Below are positions 26,569 to 35,157 of a stretch of 64,000 nucleotides of DNA, piece by piece (the first letter of the stretch is position 1; each line of letters starts with the position of its first letter). The translations under genes were made by a program, and so were the position numbers. Origin of the DNA: Ectorhizobium quercum (GTDB lineage: Bacteria; Pseudomonadota; Alphaproteobacteria; Rhizobiales; Rhizobiaceae); contig NZ_JANFPI010000003.1 in the NCBI RefSeq assembly GCF_026552795.1, positions 620,001 to 684,000 on the forward strand, read 5' to 3'. Below the pieces are notes generated by a model. That model was not told where the DNA came from, ran no database searches, and saw only the letters and a program-made list of their open reading frames with translations.

Positions 26569-26961
26569 TCAGGTGCCGACGCCGATCTCGGCCATGCGGG
26601 TCAGACAGGCTTCCTCGACATTATCCAGTTCCGCCAGCGTTTCCTCGATATCCTTGCGCTTCTGGCGCAGTTCGGCACGTTTCTCGTCGACCTTCTTCAT
26701 CAGGAGCTTGAGCTGGCCGACCTCGCCCGGAGGCTCCCTGTAAACCTGCACGATCTCGCGGATCTCCGCGACCGTGAAGCCGATACGGCGGCCGCGCAGG
26801 ATTTCCATGAGCAGGCGGCGGTCGGCGGCACGGTAAAGCCGTGTTCGGCCGCGCCGTTCCGGGTGGATCAACCCCTCGTCCTCGTAGAAACGAAGCGTGC
26901 GGGTGGAAACCCCGAACTCTTTCGTCAGTTCGCTGATGCTGTAATATTTGTTCACGACCAT
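26569..26961 (-). CDS. MerR family transcriptional regulator
   Basis: 130 residues. The winged helix begins YYSISELTKEFGVSTRTLRFYEDEGLIHPERRGRTRLY, a textbook MerR DNA-binding domain. A coiled coil of about 45 residues follows (LKLLMKKVDEKRAELRQKRKDIEETLAELDNV). The tail has one cysteine (EEACLTRM), not the metal-binding set of MerR or CueR. This resembles LiuR-type regulators of branched-chain or acyl-CoA catabolism, but no such genes are adjacent. ATG 26961 is preferred over 27048 because of GGGA upstream and the family start. Confidence 0.85.
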   Translation of the reverse strand: MVVNKYYSISELTKEFGVSTRTLRFYEDEGLIHPERRGRTRLYRAADRRLLMEILRGRRIGFTVAEIREIVQVYREPPGEVGQLKLLMKKVDEKRAELRQKRKDIEETLAELDNVEEACLTRMAEIGVGT

Positions 26962-27102
26962 GTATTCATCCCGAGCTGCCGTCCGGCCGGAATGCCCGGA
27001 CCCTGCGGCGCCTGCGGTCAGGGCCGATGACCCGACCGTCGTTTTCAATGACGGGATAATACATTGACTTTTACGTAACAGTCAATTTCCGCAAGCGGCT
27101 CT

Positions 27103-28521
27103 TCAGCTGATGCCGAACCACCAGGTCGCAAGCCCGAGGAAGGCGAAAAAGCCGACGCAATCGGTGATCATCGTCACGAACACCGAAGAGGCAATCGCCG
27201 GGTCGGCCCGCAGCTTGTCGAGAAGCAGGGGAACGAGGATTCCGCCGAGCGCGGCAGCCATCATATTGACGATCATCGCGGCGCCGATGACGCCGCCGAG
27301 TTGCAGGCTCTGGAACCACAAGGCAGCGACCGCGCCAAGAAGTACGGCGAAAACCGATCCGTTCATCAGGCCGACGCCGGCCTCCCTGCGAATGATGCGG
27401 GAGGCGTTGTAGATATCGAGATCCTTCGTGGCCAGCGCCCGCACCGTCACCGTCATCGTCTGCGTGGCGGCATTGCCACCCATCGAGGCGACGATCGGCA
27501 TGAGCACGGCAAGGGCGATCATCTTTTCGATGGACTCGTCGAAAAGCCCGATGATGCTGGCGGAAAAGAACGCCGTTCCCAGGTTGATCAGCAGCCAGGG
27601 CACGCGCGACCGCACCGTCGACAGGGCGCTGTCGGACAGTTCCTCGTCGCCCACACCGGCCAGGCGGCGGATATCCTCGTCGGCCTCCTCGGTGATCACG
27701 TCGACCACGTCGTCGATGGTCAGCACGCCGACCAGACGTCCGTTCTCGTCGACGACGGCGGCGGACAGAAGGTCATATTGCTCGAAGATCTGCGCCGCCT
27801 CCTCCTGATCCATCGAGGCCGCAATGGAATGCGTCGTCTCGTGCATGATATCCTCGATCCGCACCTGGCGCTTGGTCCGCAGGATACGGTCGAGATCGAC
27901 GGAGCCGAGCAGCTTGAAGGTGGGGTCGATGACGAAGATCTGCGTGAAGCGCTCCGGCAGATCCTCGTCCTCGCGCATGTAGTCGATCGTCTGGCCCACC
28001 GTCCAGAACGGCGGCACGGCCACGAACTCGGTCTGCATGCGGCGGCCGGCGGAGCTTTCGGGATAGTCGAGGGCGCGACGCAGGCGAACGCGTTCGGTGA
28101 ACGGCAATTGCGCCAGAATGTCTTCCCGATCCTCGTGGTCGAGGTCCTCGAGGATGTAGACCGCATCGTCCGAATCCAGGTCGCCGATGGCGGCTGCGAT
28201 CCGGGCGTTGGGAAGCTGGTCGACGATCTCAAGGCGAATTGCCTCGTCGACCTCGGTCAGCGCCGTCAGGTCGAAATCGTCGCCCAGCAGATGAACCAGG
28301 GCAAGGCGCTGGTCCGGCAACAGGGCCTCGAGCAGATCGCCAAGCTCCGACTCGTGCAACCGGGCGACTTTCTGGCGCAGGAACAGGATATCCCGGTCGG
28401 CGATCGCCGCCCCGACGAGCGTCAGGAAATCCTGACGGAGCGAACCGTCTTCGGCATAGATATCGTTGGCCGCCGGCTCCGGCGCGGGCGAGCGCTCGGT
28501 CTCTTTCGCGGTTTCCGTCAT
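27103..28521 (-). CDS. mgtE: Magnesium transporter MgtE
   Basis: 472 residues. N-terminal helical domain (ALLPDQRLALVHLLGDDFDLTA, LDSDDAVYILEDLDHEDREDIL), two CBS domains (about 155-280; FIVIDPTFKLLGSVDLDRIL-like and VDENGRLVGVLTIDDVVDVI), a plug helix, and five C-terminal membrane helices with VLMPIVASMGGNAATQ, the conserved pore segment. CBS and N domains sense cytosolic Mg and close the channel. The open frame runs 234 codons further upstream, but that part is antisense shadow of the next gene; ATG 28521 has GAAGGG upstream. Not regulated by a visible M-box. Confidence 0.95.
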   Translation of the reverse strand: MTETAKETERSPAPEPAANDIYAEDGSLRQDFLTLVGAAIADRDILFLRQKVARLHESELGDLLEALLPDQRLALVHLLGDDFDLTALTEVDEAIRLEIVDQLPNARIAAAIGDLDSDDAVYILEDLDHEDREDILAQLPFTERVRLRRALDYPESSAGRRMQTEFVAVPPFWTVGQTIDYMREDEDLPERFTQIFVIDPTFKLLGSVDLDRILRTKRQVRIEDIMHETTHSIAASMDQEEAAQIFEQYDLLSAAVVDENGRLVGVLTIDDVVDVITEEADEDIRRLAGVGDEELSDSALSTVRSRVPWLLINLGTAFFSASIIGLFDESIEKMIALAVLMPIVASMGGNAATQTMTVTVRALATKDLDIYNASRIIRREAGVGLMNGSVFAVLLGAVAALWFQSLQLGGVIGAAMIVNMMAAALGGILVPLLLDKLRADPAIASSVFVTMITDCVGFFAFLGLATWWFGIS

Positions 28522-28707
28522 CAGCCGCCCTTCCCGTTTGCATTCCCTGGACAGGTCCGCCGCCTGCGGACGTGTGGAGAATGGCGTCAAAAAGCATATT
28601 GTCAACAACCGGATAGCAAGAAACCCGGGATCGCCCGCGATGTTTGGCGAAAGGCTTGTGCGGCGCAGCGGAATCCGGCAGAACATCGGGCCGAAAGGGA
28701 GGTTTTC

Positions 28708-29202
28708 ATGACGGTCCGCCCCATCCTGCGCTATCCCGATCCCGGCCTCGGCCGAGTCTGCTCTCCCGTCACCGCCTTTGATTCCTCCCTGCGCGCGCTC
28801 GCCGAAGATCTCGCAGACACGATGCGCGCCGCCCCCGGCGTCGGGATCACCGCGGCCCATATCGGCGTCGATCAGCGACTTTTCGTGCTGGAGCTTTCGA
28901 AGGACGACGGGTTGCGGATCTACGTGAACCCGGAAATCCTCGAATTTTCCACAACGACCATGCGCCATGTCGAAGGCAGCGTCTCGATGCCCGGAGCGAC
29001 GGAGGAAGTCGAGCGCCCCGATGCCGTCATCGTCCGCTATCAGGACCTCGACGGTCGTGCCCTCGAAGAACGCGCCGAGGGTTTCCTCGCCGTCTGCATC
29101 CAGCATGAGATCGATCAGCTCGACGGCATTTTCTGGTTGCAGCGCCTGTCCCGCCTGAAGCGGGAACGTCTCTTCACAAGGTGGAAGAAGGCCCGGCGCT
29201 GA
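28708..29202 (+). CDS. Peptide deformylase-like protein lacking metal ligands
   Basis: 164 residues, clearly of the Def fold (PILRYPDPGLGRVCSPVTAF; IYVNPEIL; DLDGRALEERAEGFLAVCIQHEIDQLDGI). All three catalytic signatures are altered. G-x-G-L-A-A-x-Q reads GVGITAAH (Gln to His51). E-G-C-L-S reads EGSVS (metal ligand Cys to Ser91). H-E-x-D-H reads HEIDQ (second His ligand to Gln137). Glu134 and the first His133 remain. Loss of two of three ligands argues against deformylase activity. Strong GGGAGG precedes ATG 28708. The active def gene must lie elsewhere. It is divergent from mgtE. Confidence 0.85.
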   Translation: MTVRPILRYPDPGLGRVCSPVTAFDSSLRALAEDLADTMRAAPGVGITAAHIGVDQRLFVLELSKDDGLRIYVNPEILEFSTTTMRHVEGSVSMPGATEEVERPDAVIVRYQDLDGRALEERAEGFLAVCIQHEIDQLDGIFWLQRLSRLKRERLFTRWKKARR

Positions 29203-29220
29203 CGGCAAGAAGCGGAAACG

Positions 29221-29247
29221 CAAAAGGGCGGCACAGCCGCCGCCCCT
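29221..29247 (-). terminator. Possible terminator after fpr
   Basis: On the minus strand GGGCGGCGGC and the following GCCGCCC form a short-loop hairpin, followed by TTTTGCGTTT. It lies 35 to 60 bases beyond the fpr stop. Confidence 0.5.
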
Positions 29248-29282
29248 GTCGCGTCATGTCTCCGAAGGAGGGCGAACGATAT

Positions 29283-30095
29283 TCAGCCGACGAAAGCGCG
29301 TTCGATGACGAATTCGGCCGGGTTGTTGTTCGCCCCTTCCGTCAGTCCCGCCTTTTCCAGCAGGGCGGCGGTATCGCGGATCATCGTCATGGAACCGCAG
29401 ATCATGGCGCGGTCCACCGCCGGATCGAGCGGCGGCACGCCGAGATCGGCAAACAGCTTGCCGCTTTCGATCAGGTCGGTGATGCGTCCCTTGAACGGGT
29501 AGTCCTCGCGCGTCACGGTCGCATAATGCTTCAGCTTGTCGCCGACGATCTCGTTCAGCATCTCGTCGGCGCGGATTTCCTCGACCAGATCGAAGCCGTA
29601 TTTCAGTTCGGCGACTTCGCGGCACGTATGGGTCAGGATGACTTCCTCGTACTTCTCATAGGTTTCCGGATCGCGGATCAGGCTGGCGAAGGGAGCGATG
29701 CCGGTGCCGGTCGAGAACATGTAGAGCCGCTTGCCGGGGACCAGCGCATCGAGGACGAGCGTGCCGGTCGGCTTCTTGCGCATCAGTACCTTGTCGCCCG
29801 GCTTGATCTTCTGAAGATGCTGGGTCAGCGGGCCGTCCGGCACCTTGATCGAGAAGAACTCCAGTTCCTCCGACCAGGCCGGGCTGGCGATCGAATAGGC
29901 GCGGTAGATCGGCTTGTCGCCCACCACCAGCCCGATCATGGCGAACTCGCCCGAGCGGAAGCGGAAGCCGGCGGGCCGGGTCATGGTGAAACGGAACAGG
30001 TAATCGGTATAATGCGTCACGCTCAACACGGTCTCGGCATAAACGCCGGCAGGCAGATTGGTGGCGAATTCTTCGGTCTTGGCGGGAGCATTCAT
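29283..30095 (-). CDS. fpr: Ferredoxin/flavodoxin--NADP reductase (Fpr)
   Basis: 270 residues. FAD domain with RPAGFRFRSGEFAMIGL and RAYSIASPAW (the R-x-Y-S flavin motif). NADP domain with FSTGTGIAPFASLIRD, ILTHTCREVAELKYG and AMICGSMTMIRDTAALL. The C-terminus, EFVIERAFVG, ends in the rhizobial FPR type. It moves electrons between NADPH and ferredoxin or flavodoxin, in oxidative stress and reductive biosynthesis. The sulfite reductase operon lies just upstream on the same strand, and that operon has no flavoprotein subunit of its own. Confidence 0.94.
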   Translation of the reverse strand: MNAPAKTEEFATNLPAGVYAETVLSVTHYTDYLFRFTMTRPAGFRFRSGEFAMIGLVVGDKPIYRAYSIASPAWSEELEFFSIKVPDGPLTQHLQKIKPGDKVLMRKKPTGTLVLDALVPGKRLYMFSTGTGIAPFASLIRDPETYEKYEEVILTHTCREVAELKYGFDLVEEIRADEMLNEIVGDKLKHYATVTREDYPFKGRITDLIESGKLFADLGVPPLDPAVDRAMICGSMTMIRDTAALLEKAGLTEGANNNPAEFVIERAFVG

Positions 30096-30338
30096 AGAAG
30101 TCCGGTCCTGTTCGTCTTGGCTTTCCGCCGCCTTTCGGCGGCCGTGATGGGAATGCGTCTGCTCTGATCGTGTTGCAAGAACCCGTTGCGACTACGGAGG
30201 TCCCATACAAAACCGGCATGAAAAGGTCAACAAATCTGTCGTTTCCGCCCCGGAAGGCGGTGCGACAAATCGGCAGGACGGCCTGCCGTCCCCTGCCCGT
30301 CGCTGATGGCCGTGCCGGACGTCCTGCCGCGTCCGTCC

Positions 30339-30842
30339 TTACCCCTTGCGGCGCCAGCTATAGCCGGCGCCCGCCGCCTCGTGTTTCACCGACGGCTGGT
30401 AATGCTCGGCGATGCCCGGCAGCGTTCCGGCCTCGAGACGGGCGATCGCAACCGGATTGGTGACGGCGAGGCTGGAAAAGCCGGTGCGCAGCATGTGGGG
30501 GATCTGGTCGAGCAGAACGTCGCCGACGGCGCGCAACTCTCCCTTGTAGCCGAGCCGGTCGCGCAGCAGGGCCGCCTGGCTGAAGCCGCGCCCGTCGCTG
30601 AACGCCGGGAACGTCACCGCCACGAAGGCGATCCGGTCCAGATAGGGCTCCAGCGCCCGCACGTCGTCGGCAGGCTTGAGCACGACCGCGAGATTGGCCT
30701 CGTTGCTTTCCGATGCGTGCGCGATGAAATCCTCCAGCCCGAGCACGGCAGTCTCTCCGTCTCCGGCCTTGCGTTCCTCGGTTTCGATCACAAAACGGTC
30801 GCTGTCGGCAAAGCCGTCCCGTTCGCTCCAGATGCGTGTCAT
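30339..30842 (-). CDS. DUF934 protein of the sulfite reduction operon
   Basis: 167 residues. AVVLKPADDVRALEPYLDRI, VTFPAFSDGRGFSQAALLRDRLGYKGELRAVGDVLLDQIPHMLRTGF is the DUF934 signature (PF06073). Family members regularly follow ferredoxin-type sulfite/nitrite reductase genes and are annotated as oxidoreductases of sulfur assimilation without proven chemistry. It begins nine bases after the cysI stop and is the last gene of the operon. Confidence 0.9.
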   Translation of the reverse strand: MTRIWSERDGFADSDRFVIETEERKAGDGETAVLGLEDFIAHASESNEANLAVVLKPADDVRALEPYLDRIAFVAVTFPAFSDGRGFSQAALLRDRLGYKGELRAVGDVLLDQIPHMLRTGFSSLAVTNPVAIARLEAGTLPGIAEHYQPSVKHEAAGAGYSWRRKG

Positions 30843-30851
30843 GCTTTTTCC

Positions 30852-32525
30852 TTACGCGGCTTCGGCGGACGAGCCGCCATAGAGCGCTTCCTTGAACGGC
30901 TTCGGGCCGACGCGGCGGTACGCTTCGAGGAAGGTTTCCGAGGCATTCTGGCGAAGGCCGAGATAGGTGTTGACGATGGTCTCCACCGCGTCCGTGACCT
31001 TCTCCGGCTCGAAGCCCCGGCCGATGATCTCGCCGACCGAACTGTGCTCGTCCGCCGAACCGCCGAGTGTGATCTGGTAGAGCTCCGCCCCTTTCTTCTC
31101 CACGCCCAGCAGGCCGATATGACCGGCATGATGATGACCGCAGGCGTTGATGCAGCCGGAAATCTTGATCTTGAGATCGCCGATCTCCTTCTGCCGTTCC
31201 GCAGCCCCGAAACGTTCGGAAATCTCCTGCGCCAGCGGAATGGAGCGTGCATTCGCGAGCGCGCAGTAATCGAGGCCCGGGCAGGCGATGATATCGGTGA
31301 TGAGGCCGGCATTGGCCGTCGCCAGCCCCGCGGGCTGAAGGGCACGGTAGACCGGCTCCAGATCGGCGAGCGCCACATGCGGCAGAACGAGGTTCTGCTC
31401 ATGGGTCACGCGGATTTCATCGAAGGCGTATTCCTCGGCAATCGCCGCCACCGCATCCATCTGCGCATCCGAGGCATCGCCCGGAATGCCGCCGATCGGC
31501 TTCAGCGAGATGGTCACGGATGCGTAGTCCGGGTTCTTGTGCGGACGGACGTTGCGGTCCACCCAGCAGGCGAAGCCCTCATCCGCCTTTTTCCAACGGG
31601 CAAGGCTTTCCCAGCCTTCCGGGCGCTCGACGAGGGCCGGCGGCGCGAAATAGGCGGTGATGGCGGCGATATCGGCATCCGGCAGCTTCAGTTCGCCGTC
31701 CTTCAATGCAGCGAATTCGGCTTCGATCTGGCGCGTCAGTTCCTCGACGCCCGTTTCATGCACGAGGATCTTGATGCGCGCCTTGTATTTGTTGTCGCGG
31801 CGGCCGTGCAGGTTGTAAACGCGCAGGATCGCGGTCGTATAGGCCAGAAGATCGGCCTCGGGAACGAAATCGTTGATCTTCTTCGCCACCAGCGGCGTGC
31901 GGCCTTGCCCCCCGCCGATATAGAACGCGAAACCGAGTTCACCCCGGTCGTTCTTCTTCAGGTGCAGGCCGATATCATGGAACTGGATGGCGGCGCGGTC
32001 GTGCTCGGCGCCGGTGATGGCGATCTTGAACTTGCGCGGCAGGAACGAGAATTCCGGATGCACCGTGGACCATTGCCGGAGAATTTCCGCATAGGGCCGC
32101 GGGTCGGCCACTTCATCGGCGGCGGCGCCGGCGAACTGGTCGGAGGTCACGTTGCGGATGCAGTTCCCCGATGTCTGGAGCGCATGCATTTCCACGCTGG
32201 CCAGTTCGGCCAGGATATCGGGACAATCCGCCAGCGCCGGCCAGTTGTACTGGATGTTCTGCCGGGTCGTGAAATGACCGTAGCCGCGGTCGTAGCGGCG
32301 CGCGATATGCGCCAGCATCCGAAGCTGCCGCGCATTGAGCGTGCCGTAGGGGATGGCGACGCGCAGCATGTAGGCATGAAGCTGGAGATAGACGCCGTTC
32401 ATCAGCCGCAGCGGCTTGAAGGCATCCTCGGCCAGTTCGCCGCTCAGACGGCGCTCGACCTGATCGCGGAACTGCTCCACGCGCGCCAATACGAAATCAC
32501 GGTCGAATTCATCGTAACGATACAT
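30852..32525 (-). CDS. cysI: Sulfite (nitrite/sulfite) reductase hemoprotein, ferredoxin-type
   Basis: 557 residues. Reduces sulfite to sulfide with siroheme and a [4Fe-4S] cluster. The two ligand pairs are present: CPGLDYC (C-x5-C) and CINAC (C-x3-C) in KISGCINACGHHHAGHIG. Parasite and siroheme domains occur twice, as in CysI/NirA (GYGHFTTRQNIQYNWP near 80, later RVTHEQNLVLPHV). No cysJ flavoprotein is in the operon, so electrons probably come through ferredoxin and Fpr. ATG 32525; upstream residues to 32633 belong to a shadow of DUF2849. Confidence 0.92.
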   Translation of the reverse strand: MYRYDEFDRDFVLARVEQFRDQVERRLSGELAEDAFKPLRLMNGVYLQLHAYMLRVAIPYGTLNARQLRMLAHIARRYDRGYGHFTTRQNIQYNWPALADCPDILAELASVEMHALQTSGNCIRNVTSDQFAGAAADEVADPRPYAEILRQWSTVHPEFSFLPRKFKIAITGAEHDRAAIQFHDIGLHLKKNDRGELGFAFYIGGGQGRTPLVAKKINDFVPEADLLAYTTAILRVYNLHGRRDNKYKARIKILVHETGVEELTRQIEAEFAALKDGELKLPDADIAAITAYFAPPALVERPEGWESLARWKKADEGFACWVDRNVRPHKNPDYASVTISLKPIGGIPGDASDAQMDAVAAIAEEYAFDEIRVTHEQNLVLPHVALADLEPVYRALQPAGLATANAGLITDIIACPGLDYCALANARSIPLAQEISERFGAAERQKEIGDLKIKISGCINACGHHHAGHIGLLGVEKKGAELYQITLGGSADEHSSVGEIIGRGFEPEKVTDAVETIVNTYLGLRQNASETFLEAYRRVGPKPFKEALYGGSSAEAA

Positions 32526-32533
32526 GGTCTTCC

Positions 32534-32848
32534 TCAGGAGGCAATGAAATCGGGATCGGCGTGCTCGTAGCCGTTCGAATAGGCGATCGTCGGCCCGGCG
32601 GCCCGGATCCGCTCGCGCAGGCGGACGGGCCACAGCTTGCCATCCGTCTCCTGCACATCGATGACGGCGACGTCCACGACGCGGTTGGCGGCGAAATCAC
32701 GCTTGCCGATGGCCTCCAGCGAAGCGACGGCCTCCTCATGCCGGGCGACCAGCGCCTCCTGGAGGTTTTCGGACCATTGGCCGGATGCGTCGAGCCATAC
32801 GGCGATGCCGTCGGTCAGGCGGTTGGCCGTCAGGACTTTCGCTGTCAT
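32534..32848 (-). CDS. DUF2849 protein of the sulfite reduction operon
   Basis: 104 residues. MTAKVLTANRLTDGIAVWLD, YSNGYEHADPDFIAS at the end: the family (PF11011) is found beside cysI in Alphaproteobacteria. The start ATG overlaps the cysG stop by four bases (ATGA), so translation is coupled. No known activity. The small size suggests an accessory factor for sulfite reductase assembly or electron delivery. Confidence 0.9.
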   Translation of the reverse strand: MTAKVLTANRLTDGIAVWLDASGQWSENLQEALVARHEEAVASLEAIGKRDFAANRVVDVAVIDVQETDGKLWPVRLRERIRAAGPTIAYSNGYEHADPDFIAS

Positions 32849-34284
32849 TGCTCTTTCTCCAGAATGGCGGCCACCGCGACATGGCCGGCGGCAAGGTTTT
32901 CGGAATGGGTGAAGCGCCCGCCCGCCACGGCTTCGCCGATGATGACCATGACCGGTCCCGCCAGATCGTCGCGGGCGGCCAGGTCCGGCAGGTCCTTCAG
33001 CGTGCCGTGCAGAAGGCGGCGATTGGCCCGGCTGGCGTTCTCGACCACGGCGACCGGCGTTTCCCTGGCAAGCCCGACCTGCATCAGCCGGTCGGCCACG
33101 GAGGCCGCGACCGTGCTGCCCATATAGACGGCGACCGTGGCGCCGGATACGGCAAGGCTCGCCCAGTCGGGAAGGACCTCCCCGGCCAGATCGTGACCCG
33201 TGGTGAAAATCAGCGACGACGCGACGCCGCGCACCGTCAGCGGCAGTTCGAAGTCGGCGGCGGCGGCGAAGGCGGAAGTGATGCCCGGCACGACCTCGTA
33301 GGCGATGCCGGCCTGCCGCAGCGCCTCCATTTCCTCCGCCGCGCGTCCGTAGACCAGCGGATCGCCGGACTTCAGGCGCACGACACGCTTGCCCTCGGCG
33401 CCCAGCCGCACCAGCAGGCGGTTGATCTCGTCCTGCGTCTTCGAGTGGCATCCCTTGCGCTTGCCGACCGGAAAGCGTTCCGCATCGCGCCGGCCCATGT
33501 CGACGAGCGCCTGCGGCACCAGCGCATCGTAGACGATGGCATCGGCCTGCATCAGCAGCCTGTGGGCGCGCAGCGTCAGCAGATCTTCGGCGCCCGGCCC
33601 TGCCCCGACCAGAAAGACGCGGCCCGGCTGGACGTGATCGGCCGCCAGCAGACGTCCCGCCTCCGCCCGCGCCACATCGAGGTTGCCATTCTCCACGGCT
33701 TCGGCCACGCGGCCGGAAAAAAAGCCCTGCCAGAAGCTACGACGGGCGGAACCGCGCGGCAGGCGCTCGGCGGCGGGACGAAAATCCATCGCCAGACGCG
33801 CGAGCCGGCCGAGCGAGGCAGGCAGAAGCCTGTCCACGGTCATGCGGATCATCTGGGCAAGCACCGGCCCGGCCCCCTCCGTGCCGATGGCGACGGCAAC
33901 CGGCGCGCGGGACACGATGGCGGGCGTGTAGAAATCGCAATGATCCGGCTGGTCGACGGCATTCGCGGGCACGTTGGCCGAGCGCGCGGCCGAAACGATC
34001 ATCCGGTCGAGACCTTCATCGCCCGTCGCGGCGAAAACGAGCCGGAAATCCGACAGCGACGCCGGTGGCGCGATGTCCTCGATCACCTCGATGCGATGCT
34101 CTGCCAGAAAACCCGCATAGGCCGGCTCCGGCTCGTCCGCAAAGGCGATGATGCGCGCCTGCGTGCCGGCCAGAAGCCGCGCCTTGGCATAGGCCTCGTC
34201 GCCGTTTCCGAACACGGCGACCTTCTCGCCCGCGACCCGGAAAAAGGCGGGGAAACTCGACAGTTTTTCGTCACCAGCGCTCAT
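32845..34284 (-). CDS. cysG: Siroheme synthase CysG (multifunctional)
   Basis: 479 residues. N-terminal half: precorrin-2 dehydrogenase/ferrochelatase with the NAD-binding FGNGDEAYAKARLL and LVFAATGDEGLDRMI. C-terminal half: uroporphyrinogen III methyltransferase, with FLVGAGPGAEDLLTLRA, DALVPQALVDM, VVRLKSGDPLVYGRAAEE, VVPGITSAFAAAA. It makes siroheme, the cofactor of the downstream cysI product. First gene of the cysG-DUF2849-cysI-DUF934 operon. ATG 34284 gives the family start (MSAGDEKLSSFPAFFRVAG). Its 250-base upstream region contains TTCCGC/GCGGAA inverted arms near 34305, whose role is unclear. Confidence 0.95.
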   Translation of the reverse strand: MSAGDEKLSSFPAFFRVAGEKVAVFGNGDEAYAKARLLAGTQARIIAFADEPEPAYAGFLAEHRIEVIEDIAPPASLSDFRLVFAATGDEGLDRMIVSAARSANVPANAVDQPDHCDFYTPAIVSRAPVAVAIGTEGAGPVLAQMIRMTVDRLLPASLGRLARLAMDFRPAAERLPRGSARRSFWQGFFSGRVAEAVENGNLDVARAEAGRLLAADHVQPGRVFLVGAGPGAEDLLTLRAHRLLMQADAIVYDALVPQALVDMGRRDAERFPVGKRKGCHSKTQDEINRLLVRLGAEGKRVVRLKSGDPLVYGRAAEEMEALRQAGIAYEVVPGITSAFAAAADFELPLTVRGVASSLIFTTGHDLAGEVLPDWASLAVSGATVAVYMGSTVAASVADRLMQVGLARETPVAVVENASRANRRLLHGTLKDLPDLAARDDLAGPVMVIIGEAVAGGRFTHSENLAAGHVAVAAILEKEQ

Positions 34285-34468
34285 GAAACAGGTCCGTGGA
34301 TAGGGATTTCCGCAGTTTCGCGGAATATCGCGGCAAGACGCGCATTTATGAAGGTACGGAAATCCGCCGACCCGCACCCTGGGGTATTTCTTTTCTCGAT
34401 AAGGGCAGAACAAGAAAAAATCCCACTACCGAGTCTCTCTCCAGCCCCGTTACACCCGCAAACCGACA

Positions 34469-34497
34469 TTGACAGGCGCGAAATTTGGTCGTGTTGT
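34469..34497 (+). promoter_or_regulatory. Possible promoter of the deaminase gene
   Basis: TTGACA (34469-34474) is a perfect -35; TGTTGT at 34492 after a 17-base spacer is a weak -10. It lies about 40 bases before ATG 34536. Confidence 0.3.
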
Positions 34498-34535
34498 GCG
34501 CCTGCGAAAACACATACCGGAACAAGGCTCGCCCT

Positions 34536-35123
34536 ATGGCAGATACGAAGACCGCCGCCCGCCTTCTCGACGTGATCGAAAAGGACATTCTCCCCCTCAC
34601 AGTAAAGGGTGTCGCTTTCGGCAACAAGGTGTTCGGTGCGGCCATCCTGAGAAAATCCGACCTGTCGCTGGTCATCGCCGAGACCAACAACGAGCTTGAA
34701 AATCCGCTCTGGCACGGCGAGGTGCATACGTTGAAACGGTTCTACGAACTGGGCGAACGGCCGAACGCGAAGGACCTGATCTTCCTTTCCACCCACGAAC
34801 CCTGCACCATGTGCATGTCGGCCATCACCTGGGCCGGGTTCGACAATTTCTACTATTTCTTCAGCCACGAGGATTCGCGCGACGCCTTCGCCATTCCGCA
34901 CGATCTGAAGATCCTGAAGGAGGTCTTCGGGCTGGAACCCGGCGGGTATCGCCGCAACAACGCCTTCTGGAACGCCTTTGCGCTGGCCGATCTCGTCGCC
35001 GCCGCGCCGGAACCCGACAGATTGGCCCTTCAGGCACAATCGGCGCGCATCGACGCCGCCTATGCGTCGCTCTCCGACAGCTATCAGGCGTCGAAGACCG
35101 ACAACGCCATTCCGCTGAACTGA
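34536..35123 (+). CDS. Nucleoside/nucleotide deaminase family protein
   Basis: 195 residues. The zinc site of the cytidine deaminase superfamily is intact: HGE (H60, E62) and THEPCTMCMSAI (C90, C93). NNELENPLWHGEVHTL resembles guanine- and nucleoside-deaminase-like members. The C-terminal 60 residues are specific to this branch (RRNNAFWNAFALADLV). The natural substrate is not readable. ATG 34536 is preferred over an upstream GTG. The mazG gene follows 34 bases after, and both act on nucleotides. Confidence 0.85.
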   Translation: MADTKTAARLLDVIEKDILPLTVKGVAFGNKVFGAAILRKSDLSLVIAETNNELENPLWHGEVHTLKRFYELGERPNAKDLIFLSTHEPCTMCMSAITWAGFDNFYYFFSHEDSRDAFAIPHDLKILKEVFGLEPGGYRRNNAFWNAFALADLVAAAPEPDRLALQAQSARIDAAYASLSDSYQASKTDNAIPLN

Positions 35124-35157
35124 GATGAGAAGAGACGGCCTTGAAAGGAAAAACGCG

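Noticed and set aside
27103-29223. 706-residue version of MgtE with a long N-terminal extension
   Set aside because: The extra residues are the complement of the deformylase-like gene and the intergenic gap; ATG 28521 has a ribosome site and gives the normal MgtE length.
30306-32570. 754-residue plus-strand open frame across cysI and DUF934
   Set aside because: Antisense shadow of the sulfite reductase operon.
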